From positions 1 through 6,007 of the forward strand of contig DAHG01000027.1 in assembly GCA_002495885.1 (NCBI GenBank): a DNA stretch of 6,007 bases. Direction: 5' to 3'. Positions 1 through 6,007 of the stretch are shown here, in pieces. How positions within the stretch are numbered: position 1 is the first letter of the stretch; every line of letters starts with the position of its first letter. Position numbers and translations under genes: made by a program. Under the pieces are notes generated by a model that had not been told where the DNA came from, searched no databases, and was given only the letters and a program-made list of their open reading frames with translations. This stretch comes from Methanocellaceae archaeon UBA148 (GTDB taxonomy: Archaea; Halobacteriota; UBA148).

Positions 1-179
1 TAAACGATATAGTAAGTATTCACACTATCGATGAGATAATAACGCCATTTTTAGGGGAAGTTGCCGAGCGGGAGAAATTGGAAAAGGAAATTGAAGAGAC
101 CGATAAAACGATTGATCAAATGGTTTATGAATTGTATGGTCTAACTGAAGAGGAAATCAAAATCGTTGAAGAAAACTAG
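1..179 (+). CDS. C-terminal end of a type IIG/Eco57I-like DNA methyltransferase-restriction protein (partial)
   Basis: This is the last 58 codons of a gene that begins before the window. The first full codon is at 3 and the TAG stop is at 177-179. The readable tail has a charged helix (REKLEKEIEETDKTID) followed by MVYELYGLTEEEIKIVEEN. In my experience, tails of the form I-x2-T-D-x-x-ID-x-[LM]VY-x-LYGLT-x-EEI-x-[IV]VE close the large N6-adenine methyltransferase proteins of the Eco57I/type IIG class, after the TaqI-like target-recognition domain. Those proteins modify, and often also cut, foreign DNA. The catalytic NPPY motif and the nuclease lie outside the window, so activity cannot be judged here. 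The next gene starts about 12 bases after the stop, which suggests one transcript. A stand-alone methylase or a BREX PglX-like protein is the main alternative. Confidence 0.72.
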   Translation, partial: NDIVSIHTIDEIITPFLGEVAEREKLEKEIEETDKTIDQMVYELYGLTEEEIKIVEEN

Positions 180-181
180 CC

Positions 182-188
182 GGTGATC
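182..188 (+). promoter_or_regulatory. Ribosome binding site that decides the start of the AlbA_2 gene
   Basis: GGTGATC is a seven-base complement to the archaeal 16S rRNA 3' end (anti-SD within GATCACCTCC). It lies three bases before GTG 192. The earlier in-frame GTG at 183 falls inside this motif and has no comparable site of its own, so GTG 192 is preferred. The same GGTGA-plus-4-to-5-bases layout precedes valS. Confidence 0.5.
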
Positions 189-191
189 ATC

Positions 192-1328
192 GTGCAGTTT
201 ACGAAAAAATTAGATGAGTGGGATTACGACTTTGTTAAATCTATAGTAGATTCAAGATGTCCAGAAGACGATCGATTAGAATACAAAGAAGAGTATCCAA
301 GTTCAAATAGAGGTAGGGATAAGTTAGAACATGAAATTTGTGCTTTTGCAAATACTGCAGGCGGATATATCATATTTGGGGTCGAAGAAGATTCTGATAA
401 AATCCATCCAAAAGATGTAATCGGTATTGGCCCTAGACAAGGAATAGACAATGACATTACTAATTTTTGCGGCAGAATTACTCCGAGAGTTACACCAAAA
501 ATATCAGAGCCAATAAAAATACCTAATTCTGACCAAGTAGTTGTAGTAGTATACATCTCGGAAAGTAAAGAAGTGCATCAGGCAAGTGACAACAAGTATT
601 ATGTCAGAATCAATTCAAAAAAAGAGCCAGCAAGCCATTATACAGTTCAAAAATTATTCAAAAAAGAGTACGAATTCAAAGAAATAATTAACAAAGAGAT
701 AGAAGACAGACTACATGGATTTGAGAACAGAGGGGCTTGGTTAAACATCATTGTATTCCCTTATGGGTTTAAAGAAAATTTGATTCCTATTTTTCAAGAG
801 GATAGTGCAAAATTAAACAGAGATACTATTGATTTTTTAAGAAGGGAACAAACTCTACTAGGCTCATATGATGACAAATCTAAACAATTTAGCTATCTGC
901 TATACAAACAAAATCCCGATGAAGAGCGACCCTATGAATATATGGAAGTTTTTCATAATGGTTTGATAGAATATGGCAGAAAGTCCGATATTAGAGTTTC
1001 TGAAGAAACGCTTCCGATCCCTCTTAGGAATATAGAAGAGATACTGAAAAAGGCATTAGAGTATTCTGAAAGAGTTTATTCGTTTTCGGGGCATGATGGT
1101 AAACTGAGAATAGTTTTCAGCCTAAACAACATTAAACAAAGACAACTACTATGTAGCTCATGGGATTTTACCTTTGCTGATGTCTATGAACCCCCTCGTT
1201 ATCCAGAGGAAAATCTAATAATTCAAAGAGACGAGAACATCAGTGACATACGAAACGATTTGGAGAGGATAATTAGTAGTATGAGGGCTGAATTAATGAG
1301 GGGTTGGGGTGTTGGTATATTTGATTAG
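192..1328 (+). CDS. AlbA_2 (Schlafen-type) domain protein with an uncharacterised C-terminal half
   Basis: Protein of 378 residues from GTG 192; starting at GTG 183 would add three residues. Residues about 25-140 form an AlbA_2 domain. The signs are LEYKE (29-33), FANTAGG (52-58) followed by a hydrophobic strand, FGVEED (62-67), and a late strand YYVRI (136-140) leading into a short helix. AlbA_2 domains are usually labelled putative DNA-binding. In mammalian Schlafen proteins the same fold is an RNA endonuclease. Residues about 157-378 match nothing I recognise. They are mixed alpha/beta by eye, with no transmembrane segment. I do not see the GHKL-ATPase or winged-helix part that often follows AlbA_2. 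The gene sits directly behind a restriction-methylase tail, so a defence or regulatory accessory role is inferred. Base composition is clearly more AT-rich than in pyrD. Domain call firm; function unknown. Confidence 0.8.
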   Translation: MQFTKKLDEWDYDFVKSIVDSRCPEDDRLEYKEEYPSSNRGRDKLEHEICAFANTAGGYIIFGVEEDSDKIHPKDVIGIGPRQGIDNDITNFCGRITPRVTPKISEPIKIPNSDQVVVVVYISESKEVHQASDNKYYVRINSKKEPASHYTVQKLFKKEYEFKEIINKEIEDRLHGFENRGAWLNIIVFPYGFKENLIPIFQEDSAKLNRDTIDFLRREQTLLGSYDDKSKQFSYLLYKQNPDEERPYEYMEVFHNGLIEYGRKSDIRVSEETLPIPLRNIEEILKKALEYSERVYSFSGHDGKLRIVFSLNNIKQRQLLCSSWDFTFADVYEPPRYPEENLIIQRDENISDIRNDLERIISSMRAELMRGWGVGIFD

Positions 1329-1333
1329 AGGAA

Positions 1334-1354
1334 TTATTTTACCATTTTCTTTTT
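1334..1354 (+). terminator. T-rich tract after the AlbA_2 gene
   Basis: A pyrimidine-rich stretch with runs TTTT, TTTT and TTTTT begins six bases after the AlbA_2 stop. Archaeal RNA polymerase can stop at T tracts without a hairpin, so this is a candidate first termination point. No conservation evidence is available. Confidence 0.35.
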
Positions 1355-1414
1355 GCCTGAATTAGAAATTGATAATGCGTTGTAAAGGGTGTCGATTAGG
1401 TGATTGATTTAAAC

Positions 1415-1442
1415 ATCTGCGAAATTCATATGCAGGTTTTTT
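1415..1442 (+). terminator. Hairpin followed by a T run, upstream of pyrD
   Basis: ATCTGCG (1415-1421) can pair with TGCAGGT (1431-1437) across a nine-base loop, with two G-T wobbles. Six T residues follow at 1437-1442. This looks like a factor-independent terminator and would insulate the pyrD operon from the upstream defence genes. The stem is short, so confidence is modest. Confidence 0.35.
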
Positions 1443-1469
1443 CTATCTCAAGATTTCTGAAAACGAACG

Positions 1470-1485
1470 TTTAACATACGTTAAA
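1470..1485. repeat. Perfect 6-bp inverted repeat overlapping the pyrD TATA box
   Basis: TTTAAC (1470-1475) and GTTAAA (1480-1485) are exact inverted copies separated by four bases. The right arm runs into the TATA element. The size and position suit an operator for a dimeric DNA-binding protein that would block TBP/TFB, but no regulator is identified here. Confidence 0.4.
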
Positions 1486-1490
1486 TATAT
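1481..1490 (+). promoter_or_regulatory. Archaeal TATA box of the pyrD-pyrK-valS operon
   Basis: TTAAATATAT lies about 40 bases before the pyrD ATG. With the usual archaeal spacing of about 25 bases from box to start, transcription would begin near 1508-1514 and leave a leader of roughly 15-20 bases that includes the ribosome binding site. It is the best TATA-like element in the intergenic region. Confidence 0.5.
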
Positions 1491-1517
1491 TTCCAGATAC
1501 GATAAATGCAATGCGAT

Positions 1518-1525
1518 AGGAGATC
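1518..1525 (+). promoter_or_regulatory. Ribosome binding site of pyrD
   Basis: AGGAGATC contains GGAG, five bases before ATG 1528. It supports this ATG as the true pyrD start. Confidence 0.6.
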
Positions 1526-1527
1526 AA

Positions 1528-2421
1528 ATGGACCTTACCACCAATGTCACAGGATTGCAACTGAGAAATCCCACCATATTGGCTGCTGGAATCCTTGGTA
1601 GCACCGCATCTTCGCTAAAAAGGGTTATGAGGAGCGGTGCAGGTGCGGTTGTAACTAAATCCATAGGTGTTGTGTCAAGAGAGGGACATCCTGGACCAGT
1701 GATGATAAAAACAGAGTGTGGCTTTTTGAATGCAATCGGCTTAGCCAATCCTTCCTATCATGAGTTTAAAAGTGAGCTGGAGGAGGCAAAAGGAGAGGTT
1801 CCTGTAGTTGCGAGCATATTCGGCAGAAATGCAGAGGAGTTTGAAGAGGTTGCCCTTGGCTTGATTGAGGCAGGTCTGGATGCCTTTGAATTAAACCTGA
1901 GCTGCCCTCATGCCGAGGGATATGGTGCTTCCCTCGGGGAAGACCCCAATGCGGTCGAAAATATCACCAGGGCTGTTAAGAAAGCGGTGAACGTTCCAGT
2001 ATGGGTGAAGCTTCCGCCCCTGACAAACATCGTCAAGATCGGGTTAGCTGCTCAAAGAGGTGGAGCCGATGCCGTTGTTGCAATAAACACGCTACCAGCC
2101 ATGGCAATAGATATAGAATCCCGCTTTCCGGTATTGGGCAATATCAGCGGAGGGCTTTCGGGAGCGGCGATAAAGCCAGTTGCCTTAAAATGTGTCTATG
2201 ATCTATATGCCGTGCTAGATATCGACATCATCGGTGTGGGGGGAATCTCCTCTTGGAGGGATGCCCTTGAGTTCATCATGGCTGGCGCTTCTGCCCTAGA
2301 AATTGGATCAGCCGTCTACGAGGATAGGGGGGTGTTCCGACATATCTCGGATGGAATCGCCCGTTACTTACAGGAGAGGGGATGTGACTTAGAGGACATC
2401 CATGGAGTTACAGTGAGATGA
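1528..2421 (+). CDS. pyrD: Dihydroorotate dehydrogenase, class 1B catalytic subunit
   Basis: Cytosolic FMN enzyme that oxidises dihydroorotate to orotate in UMP synthesis. With PyrK it passes electrons to NAD+. The 297 residues match the family's usual length of about 300. The protein is a TIM barrel starting with the typical LRNPTILAAGILG (12-24). It shows VVTKSIG (41-47), the substrate loop NAIGLANPS (68-76), and the active-site stretch NLSCPHAEG (123-131), in which C126 is the expected catalytic base. It also has VKLPP, the INT strand, GGLSG, and the phosphate-binding GVGGISSW near the C terminus. The Cys base (not Ser) and the adjoining PyrK gene both point to class 1. ATG 1528 is supported by GGAG and by the promoter spacing. 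The TGA stop overlaps the pyrK ATG (ATGA at 2418-2421), so translation is probably coupled. No damage is seen. Confidence 0.97.
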   Translation: MDLTTNVTGLQLRNPTILAAGILGSTASSLKRVMRSGAGAVVTKSIGVVSREGHPGPVMIKTECGFLNAIGLANPSYHEFKSELEEAKGEVPVVASIFGRNAEEFEEVALGLIEAGLDAFELNLSCPHAEGYGASLGEDPNAVENITRAVKKAVNVPVWVKLPPLTNIVKIGLAAQRGGADAVVAINTLPAMAIDIESRFPVLGNISGGLSGAAIKPVALKCVYDLYAVLDIDIIGVGGISSWRDALEFIMAGASALEIGSAVYEDRGVFRHISDGIARYLQERGCDLEDIHGVTVR

Positions 2422-3188
2422 TCCCAATGCACGCTGAAATAACTCAGGTCGTAAATGAAACGCCATCCGCTCGAACTTTCTTTTTCGACTCGTCTCTGGG
2501 GCACATTCCAGGACAATATGTGATGGTCTGGATTCGTGGAGTAGATGAGATTCCGATGTCTCTTTCTTACCCCAATGCCATAACAGTACAGAAAATGGGA
2601 GAGGCAACCACCGCCTTGTTCAAATTGGGCAAAGGAGATTCTTTTGGTATAAGGGGGCCATTCGGAAATGGTTTTTCGCTGGAGGGAAACTCAATTCTAT
2701 TGATTGCTGGCGGAGTCGGAGCTGCACCGTTAGGATCATTGGCAGAAAAGGCAAAGAGTAACAATATAAAGGTAAAGACGATTCTGGGTGCCAAGAGCGC
2801 GGAAGAGCTATTGTTTAAAAAGCGATTCGATAACGCTGGAGATTTGATGATAACAACCGAGGACGGCTCTCTTGAATATCACGGGCTAGCCACCGAGTTG
2901 GTCGACGAAGAGGATCTAGCAAAATATGATGCGATTTATTCATGCGGTCCTGAAAAGATGATGTTTAAGGTTTTGAATATTGCAGAAGGCTTTGATATAT
3001 CATCCAGAGTGCAATTCAGTCTTCAGCGCTATGTCAAGTGTGGCCTTGGTCTCTGTGGAACATGCTGCATCGATCCTTCTGGATTACGCATATGCAGGGA
3101 TGGACCTGTATTCAGAGGAGACCAGTTAATAGGCACAGAGTTCGGGCAATATATGAGGGATGCAAGCGGAAAGAGGGTGAAGCTGTGA
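2418..3188 (+). CDS. pyrK: Dihydroorotate dehydrogenase B electron-transfer subunit
   Basis: Iron-sulfur flavoprotein of 256 residues that carries electrons from FMN in PyrD through [2Fe-2S] and FAD to NAD+. The first part is a ferredoxin-reductase-like FAD barrel with PGQYV (31-35) and PMSLS (46-50), in place of the classical RPxS flavin motif. Next comes an NAD-binding domain with GPFGNGF (80-86) and GGVGAAP (98-104). The C-terminal cluster is C208-x4-C213-x2-C216-x9-C226, with an extra C217 next to C216. The sequence ICRDGPVF follows, typical of PyrK. GGAG at 2404-2407 lies ten bases before ATG 2418. ATG 2427 (Met4) is a possible alternative start. The gene overlaps pyrD by four bases and valS by four bases. 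Confidence 0.95.
   Translation: MIPMHAEITQVVNETPSARTFFFDSSLGHIPGQYVMVWIRGVDEIPMSLSYPNAITVQKMGEATTALFKLGKGDSFGIRGPFGNGFSLEGNSILLIAGGVGAAPLGSLAEKAKSNNIKVKTILGAKSAEELLFKKRFDNAGDLMITTEDGSLEYHGLATELVDEEDLAKYDAIYSCGPEKMMFKVLNIAEGFDISSRVQFSLQRYVKCGLGLCGTCCIDPSGLRICRDGPVFRGDQLIGTEFGQYMRDASGKRVKL
3176..3180 (+). promoter_or_regulatory. Ribosome binding site of valS inside the end of pyrK
   Basis: GGTGA, within AGAGGGTGA, lies four bases before GTG 3185. It fixes that GTG as the valS start, although the same reading frame stays open upstream into pyrK. Confidence 0.6.
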
Positions 3189-5791
3189 ATAAAGAATACG
3201 CTCCAAATGCAGTAGAGCCAAAGTGGCAGAAGCGGTGGGATGACGATAATCTATACTACTTTGATCCCAAGGCAAATGGCACAAAATATGTAATAGACAC
3301 TCCGCCGCCGTTTACCTCTGGCTCCCTACACATGGGTCATATCTTAAATCATACCTGGATTGACATTGTAGCTCGATATAAGCGGATGAGGGGCTACAAC
3401 GTTTTGCTGCCCCAAGGCTTTGACTGCCATGGCTTGCCCACTGAGCTTCAGGTCGAGAGACGAGGCGTATCCAAAGAAGATAGGGAAAAATTCAGAGATG
3501 CATGTGTTGCTTGGACTGAGGAGAGCATAACGAAAATGAAGTCCCAGTTCAAGAGATTGGGCTACTCAACTGATTGGTCCAGAGAATACAGAACAATGTC
3601 TGAGGATTATGTAACCAAAGTCCAGTTGTCTCTACTCAAATTTAACGAGCTAGGATTAATCTATCGAAGGAGGCATCCGATCCATTATTGTTGGAACTGC
3701 ATGACAGCACTGGCAAAAGCAGAACTTGGGTATTTAGAGCAGAGAGGCATTCTCAGCTACATAAAGTTAGAGGTTGATGGAGAGGACGACCTAGTAATTG
3801 CCACAACTAGGCCAGAGCTGATGTGTGCCTGTGTGGCAGTCATGGTACATCCAGGAGATGGGCGGTTTCGTAGATATGTTGGGGGAAAAGCACGATTGCC
3901 TATCTATGGCAGAGAAGTCCCTATCATTGCAGATGAAGAGGTTGACATGGACTTTGGGACTGGGGCGGTATATGTCTGCACATATGGCGATGAACAGGAC
4001 CTGATATGGCAACAAAATTATTCCTTGCCTGTGATACATGCAATAGACAAAAACGGATTGATGACCGACGCAGCTGGCAAATACCAAGGTTTAGGCATAG
4101 CTGAATGCCAAGTGCAGATAATGAAGGATTTGAAGAATTGTGGGGCCATAATCAAACAGGAGCAGATAACACATAGGATTTTGATCCATGCTGAGCGATC
4201 TGGATGTCAGAGACCTGTTGAGCTTATACTAACACCACAATGGTTCATCAGAGTCAAAGATTATACTGAAGAGGTTGTCAAAGCTGCAAAGGGAATGAGT
4301 TGGCATCCTCCCTATATGCTCCAACGACTCATTGATTGGGCAACCTCCTTAGATTGGGACTGGGTTATTTCCAGACAAAGGGTATTTGGAACCCCTATTC
4401 CGTTCTGGTATTGCTCCAAATGCGAAACCATGATAGCACCTACCTTGGGAAATCTTCCAGTAAATCCTGCCATAGATGATCCACCCGTTAGAAACTGTCC
4501 GAATTGTGGTTCGAAAGATATTTTAGGTAGCACGGATGTGTGCGACTGCTGGGTCGACAGCTCCATCTCCCCGCTAATGGCAAGCAACTGGATGGGGGCT
4601 GACTTCGATGAGCTTTACCCCACATCTCTTAGGCCACAGGGATATGAGATTATTCGGACATGGTTGTTTTATACGATATTCCGTTGTCAAATTCTAACTG
4701 GAGAGGCGCCTTTTGAGGATGTTTTAGTCAACGGAATGGTGCAAGGACCAGATGGCAGAAAAATGTCCAAGAGCCTGAGAAACGTTATCGAGCCCGAGGA
4801 GGTGGTATCTGAATATGGTATCGATCCAGTCAGACAATGGGCTGCCACCGCCTCGCTGGGAGAGGATTATTCCTTTGAGTTCAAGGAGGTCTTGTATGGG
4901 AAGAGATTCTTGACCAAGATGTGGAACATCGCTCGATTCTGCATTCCCCACCATTCTACCAAGGTCCCACAAAAACTGAGCATCATCGATCAGTGGGTGC
5001 TTAGCAAGCTCAACAGATTGGTTAGGGAAGTCACAACTGATCTTGATAAGTATGAGTTCAAGACTCTCCAGAATATTAGGGATTTTGCTTGGAATGATCT
5101 GGCAGATAACTATATCGAGATGATAAAGTATAGGTTATATGGCGATGATGTAAAGGCAAAAGAAAGCGCGCAGTATACGCTGAGCGTTGTTATCGATACG
5201 ATATTGCTGTTGTTATCCCCGTTCATTCCGCACTTTACAGAAGAGGTCCATTCTTGTTTTGGAGAAAAAAGCATCCACCTATGCAAATGGCCAGAAGTGG
5301 ATACTTCGCTGATAGACGACAAGGTTGAGATGGGCGGTGAACAGATCAAGGATGTAATTAGTGCCCTAAGAAGGTATAAGTCAGAGAATGGCATGGCGCT
5401 GAATGTCGAAGTAAAAAGTATCGAGATATACGCTCCTGATACCAGCTGGCTTACCCATAGCATAAATGACCTCAAGGGAGCTACATGGGCGAGGAACGTT
5501 GAGGTTATTGAGGGCAACCCTCATACGGAGGATCGCATAGTTGACATCAAGCCGAACATGAGCGTTCTTGGGCCAATATTCAAAAGCAAAGTTGAAAAGG
5601 CGATAGAGGCGTTGAAGAACACACCAAAAATAGCAGAGAAAATTGAAACTGGCAAGATTGCAATAGAGATCGATGGCGAAGTCGTAGAGGTAACTTCCAA
5701 AGCCGTAGAAATCCAAAAAGAGACCCTATCAGGGGGAAAGGCTGTGGATTTAATTCAGGTTGGGGATATGGTCCTAACAATTTCACGATGA
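3185..5791 (+). CDS. valS: Valyl-tRNA synthetase
   Basis: Class Ia cytosolic enzyme that attaches valine to tRNA-Val and edits mischarged threonine. It has 868 residues from GTG 3185. The N terminus YAPNAVEPKWQKRW is the usual family opening. The HIGH-type motif is HMGH (49-52) and the KMSKS loop is exact at 526-530. A Cys pair at 169/172 begins the inserted CP1 editing region, which carries ATTRPE (206-211), FGTGAVYVCTYGD and, after it, DWDWVISRQR. A second zinc-type set is C410-x2-C413 and C438-x2-C441, before DVCDCWVDSS. The all-helical anticodon-binding domain covers about 600-740, and the tail carries a charged helical segment. The frame is open from 3038, but the extra 49 residues overlap pyrK and do not resemble ValRS. 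The start GTG overlaps the pyrK stop (GTGA, 3185-3188), making valS the third gene of the operon. The sequence is intact. Confidence 0.97.
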   Translation: MNKEYAPNAVEPKWQKRWDDDNLYYFDPKANGTKYVIDTPPPFTSGSLHMGHILNHTWIDIVARYKRMRGYNVLLPQGFDCHGLPTELQVERRGVSKEDREKFRDACVAWTEESITKMKSQFKRLGYSTDWSREYRTMSEDYVTKVQLSLLKFNELGLIYRRRHPIHYCWNCMTALAKAELGYLEQRGILSYIKLEVDGEDDLVIATTRPELMCACVAVMVHPGDGRFRRYVGGKARLPIYGREVPIIADEEVDMDFGTGAVYVCTYGDEQDLIWQQNYSLPVIHAIDKNGLMTDAAGKYQGLGIAECQVQIMKDLKNCGAIIKQEQITHRILIHAERSGCQRPVELILTPQWFIRVKDYTEEVVKAAKGMSWHPPYMLQRLIDWATSLDWDWVISRQRVFGTPIPFWYCSKCETMIAPTLGNLPVNPAIDDPPVRNCPNCGSKDILGSTDVCDCWVDSSISPLMASNWMGADFDELYPTSLRPQGYEIIRTWLFYTIFRCQILTGEAPFEDVLVNGMVQGPDGRKMSKSLRNVIEPEEVVSEYGIDPVRQWAATASLGEDYSFEFKEVLYGKRFLTKMWNIARFCIPHHSTKVPQKLSIIDQWVLSKLNRLVREVTTDLDKYEFKTLQNIRDFAWNDLADNYIEMIKYRLYGDDVKAKESAQYTLSVVIDTILLLLSPFIPHFTEEVHSCFGEKSIHLCKWPEVDTSLIDDKVEMGGEQIKDVISALRRYKSENGMALNVEVKSIEIYAPDTSWLTHSINDLKGATWARNVEVIEGNPHTEDRIVDIKPNMSVLGPIFKSKVEKAIEALKNTPKIAEKIETGKIAIEIDGEVVEVTSKAVEIQKETLSGGKAVDLIQVGDMVLTISR

Positions 5792-5794
5792 ATT

Positions 5795-5848
5795 CTTTGA
5801 TATCTTGTCAAAGGTGAGATTATGCAAGATAATATTGATTTTTCCGTT
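5795..5848 (+). terminator. Possible end of the pyrD-pyrK-valS transcript
   Basis: CTTTGA (5795-5800) and TCAAAG (5808-5813) form a perfect 6-bp inverted repeat four bases after the valS stop. The nearest T tract (TTTTT, 5839-5843, then CCGTTT) is 25 bases farther on, so this is not a classical intrinsic terminator. The T tract alone could serve in an archaeon. Evidence is weak. Confidence 0.25.
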
Positions 5849-5851
5849 TAG

Positions 5852-5865
5852 GCATAAAATTATTT
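5852..5865 (+). promoter_or_regulatory. Weak TATA candidate for the exported-protein gene
   Basis: The AT-rich element CATAAAATTATTT lies about 50 bases before GTG 5910. It would place the transcript start near 5880-5885 and give a leader of about 25-30 bases containing the GGAGTG site. The match to the archaeal TATA consensus is only fair. Confidence 0.28.
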
Positions 5866-5897
5866 CTGCATAGTATAGAACATTATGCAAACACAGA

Positions 5898-5903
5898 GGA
5901 GTG
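5898..5903 (+). promoter_or_regulatory. Ribosome binding site of the exported-protein gene
   Basis: GGAGTG, six bases before GTG 5910, resembles GGAGGTG. It favours GTG 5910 over the in-frame GTG at 5901, which overlaps this motif. Confidence 0.45.
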
Positions 5904-5909
5904 CCTAAA

Positions 5910-6007
5910 GTGAAGAATAAAATCGGTCTGGTATCCCCGCTCATCATTGCGACGATTCCAGTGCCTGTCCAAGTCGGGGCTGTAAAGAATTACACGCTTA
6001 CCGCTTC
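5910..6007 (+). CDS. N terminus of a probable exported or membrane-anchored protein (partial)
   Basis: Only the first 32 codons are inside the window. They encode MKNKIGLVSPLII, then ATIPVPVQVGAVKNYTLTA. Two lysines near the start are followed by roughly 18 mostly hydrophobic residues and then a polar stretch. This fits a Sec signal peptide or a single N-terminal anchor. The hydrophobic part contains three prolines, which makes a long membrane helix less likely than a cleaved signal. Translation from GTG is supported by GGAGTG upstream. The gene is separated from valS by 118 bases with its own promoter candidate, so it is probably not part of the pyr operon. The family cannot be recognised from this fragment. 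Confidence 0.55.
   Translation, partial: MKNKIGLVSPLIIATIPVPVQVGAVKNYTLTA

Noticed and set aside
224..556. Antisense open frame of 110 codons across the AlbA_2 gene
   Set aside because: It is the mirror of a clear AlbA_2 coding sequence, has no recognisable domain and no convincing start signals.
1430..1474. Fourteen-codon frame starting at ATG 1430 in the intergenic region
   Set aside because: It has no ribosome binding site, begins inside the terminator-like hairpin and lies upstream of the likely transcript start.
2001..2201. Same-strand, shifted frame of 66 codons inside pyrD
   Set aside because: It overlaps conserved PyrD motifs in another frame, and its translation is basic and irregular.
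3038..3184. In-frame extension of valS by 49 codons from an ATG inside pyrK
   Set aside because: It lies fully within the pyrK iron-sulfur coding region, and its residues do not resemble a ValRS N terminus. GTG 3185 has a good ribosome binding site and a stop/start overlap.
5110..5517. Antisense open frame of 135 codons within valS
   Set aside because: It lies opposite the conserved anticodon-binding part of ValRS, and its low-complexity residues match no known family.
1..6007. CRISPR arrays, tRNA or rRNA genes, insertion-sequence ends
   Set aside because: No regularly spaced repeats, cloverleaf-like segments, transposase or terminal inverted repeats with target duplications were seen on either strand.

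Overview
The window looks archaeal, most likely euryarchaeal and methanogen-like. The valyl-tRNA synthetase and the PyrD/PyrK pair are of the archaeal type. Several starts are preceded by GGTGA or GGAG, as expected for pairing with the archaeal 16S rRNA 3' end. The main operon has a TATA-type box rather than bacterial -35/-10 elements. A genus cannot be named from this stretch.

Left part (1-1328): the last 58 codons of an Eco57I/type IIG-like DNA methyltransferase-restriction protein, followed at once by an AlbA_2 (Schlafen-type) domain protein of about 378 residues with an unrecognised C-terminal half. Both read rightward and nearly abut. They look like the end of a mobile, AT-rich restriction/defence cluster.

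Intergenic region (1329-1527): a T-rich tract, a hairpin with a T run that could end the upstream transcript, and then a compact archaeal promoter. A perfect 6-bp inverted repeat overlaps the TATA box of that promoter.

Middle and right (1528-5791): a tightly packed housekeeping operon, pyrD-pyrK-valS. Each junction is a 4-base stop/start overlap (ATGA, then GTGA), so translation is probably coupled. PyrD (FMN) and PyrK (FAD, [2Fe-2S]) should form the NAD+-linked class 1B dihydroorotate dehydrogenase of UMP synthesis. ValS charges tRNA-Val.

Right end (5792-6007): a short intergenic region with small repeats, a possible nine-codon open frame with its own ribosome binding site, a weak TATA candidate, and the first 32 codons of a probable exported protein cut off by the window edge.
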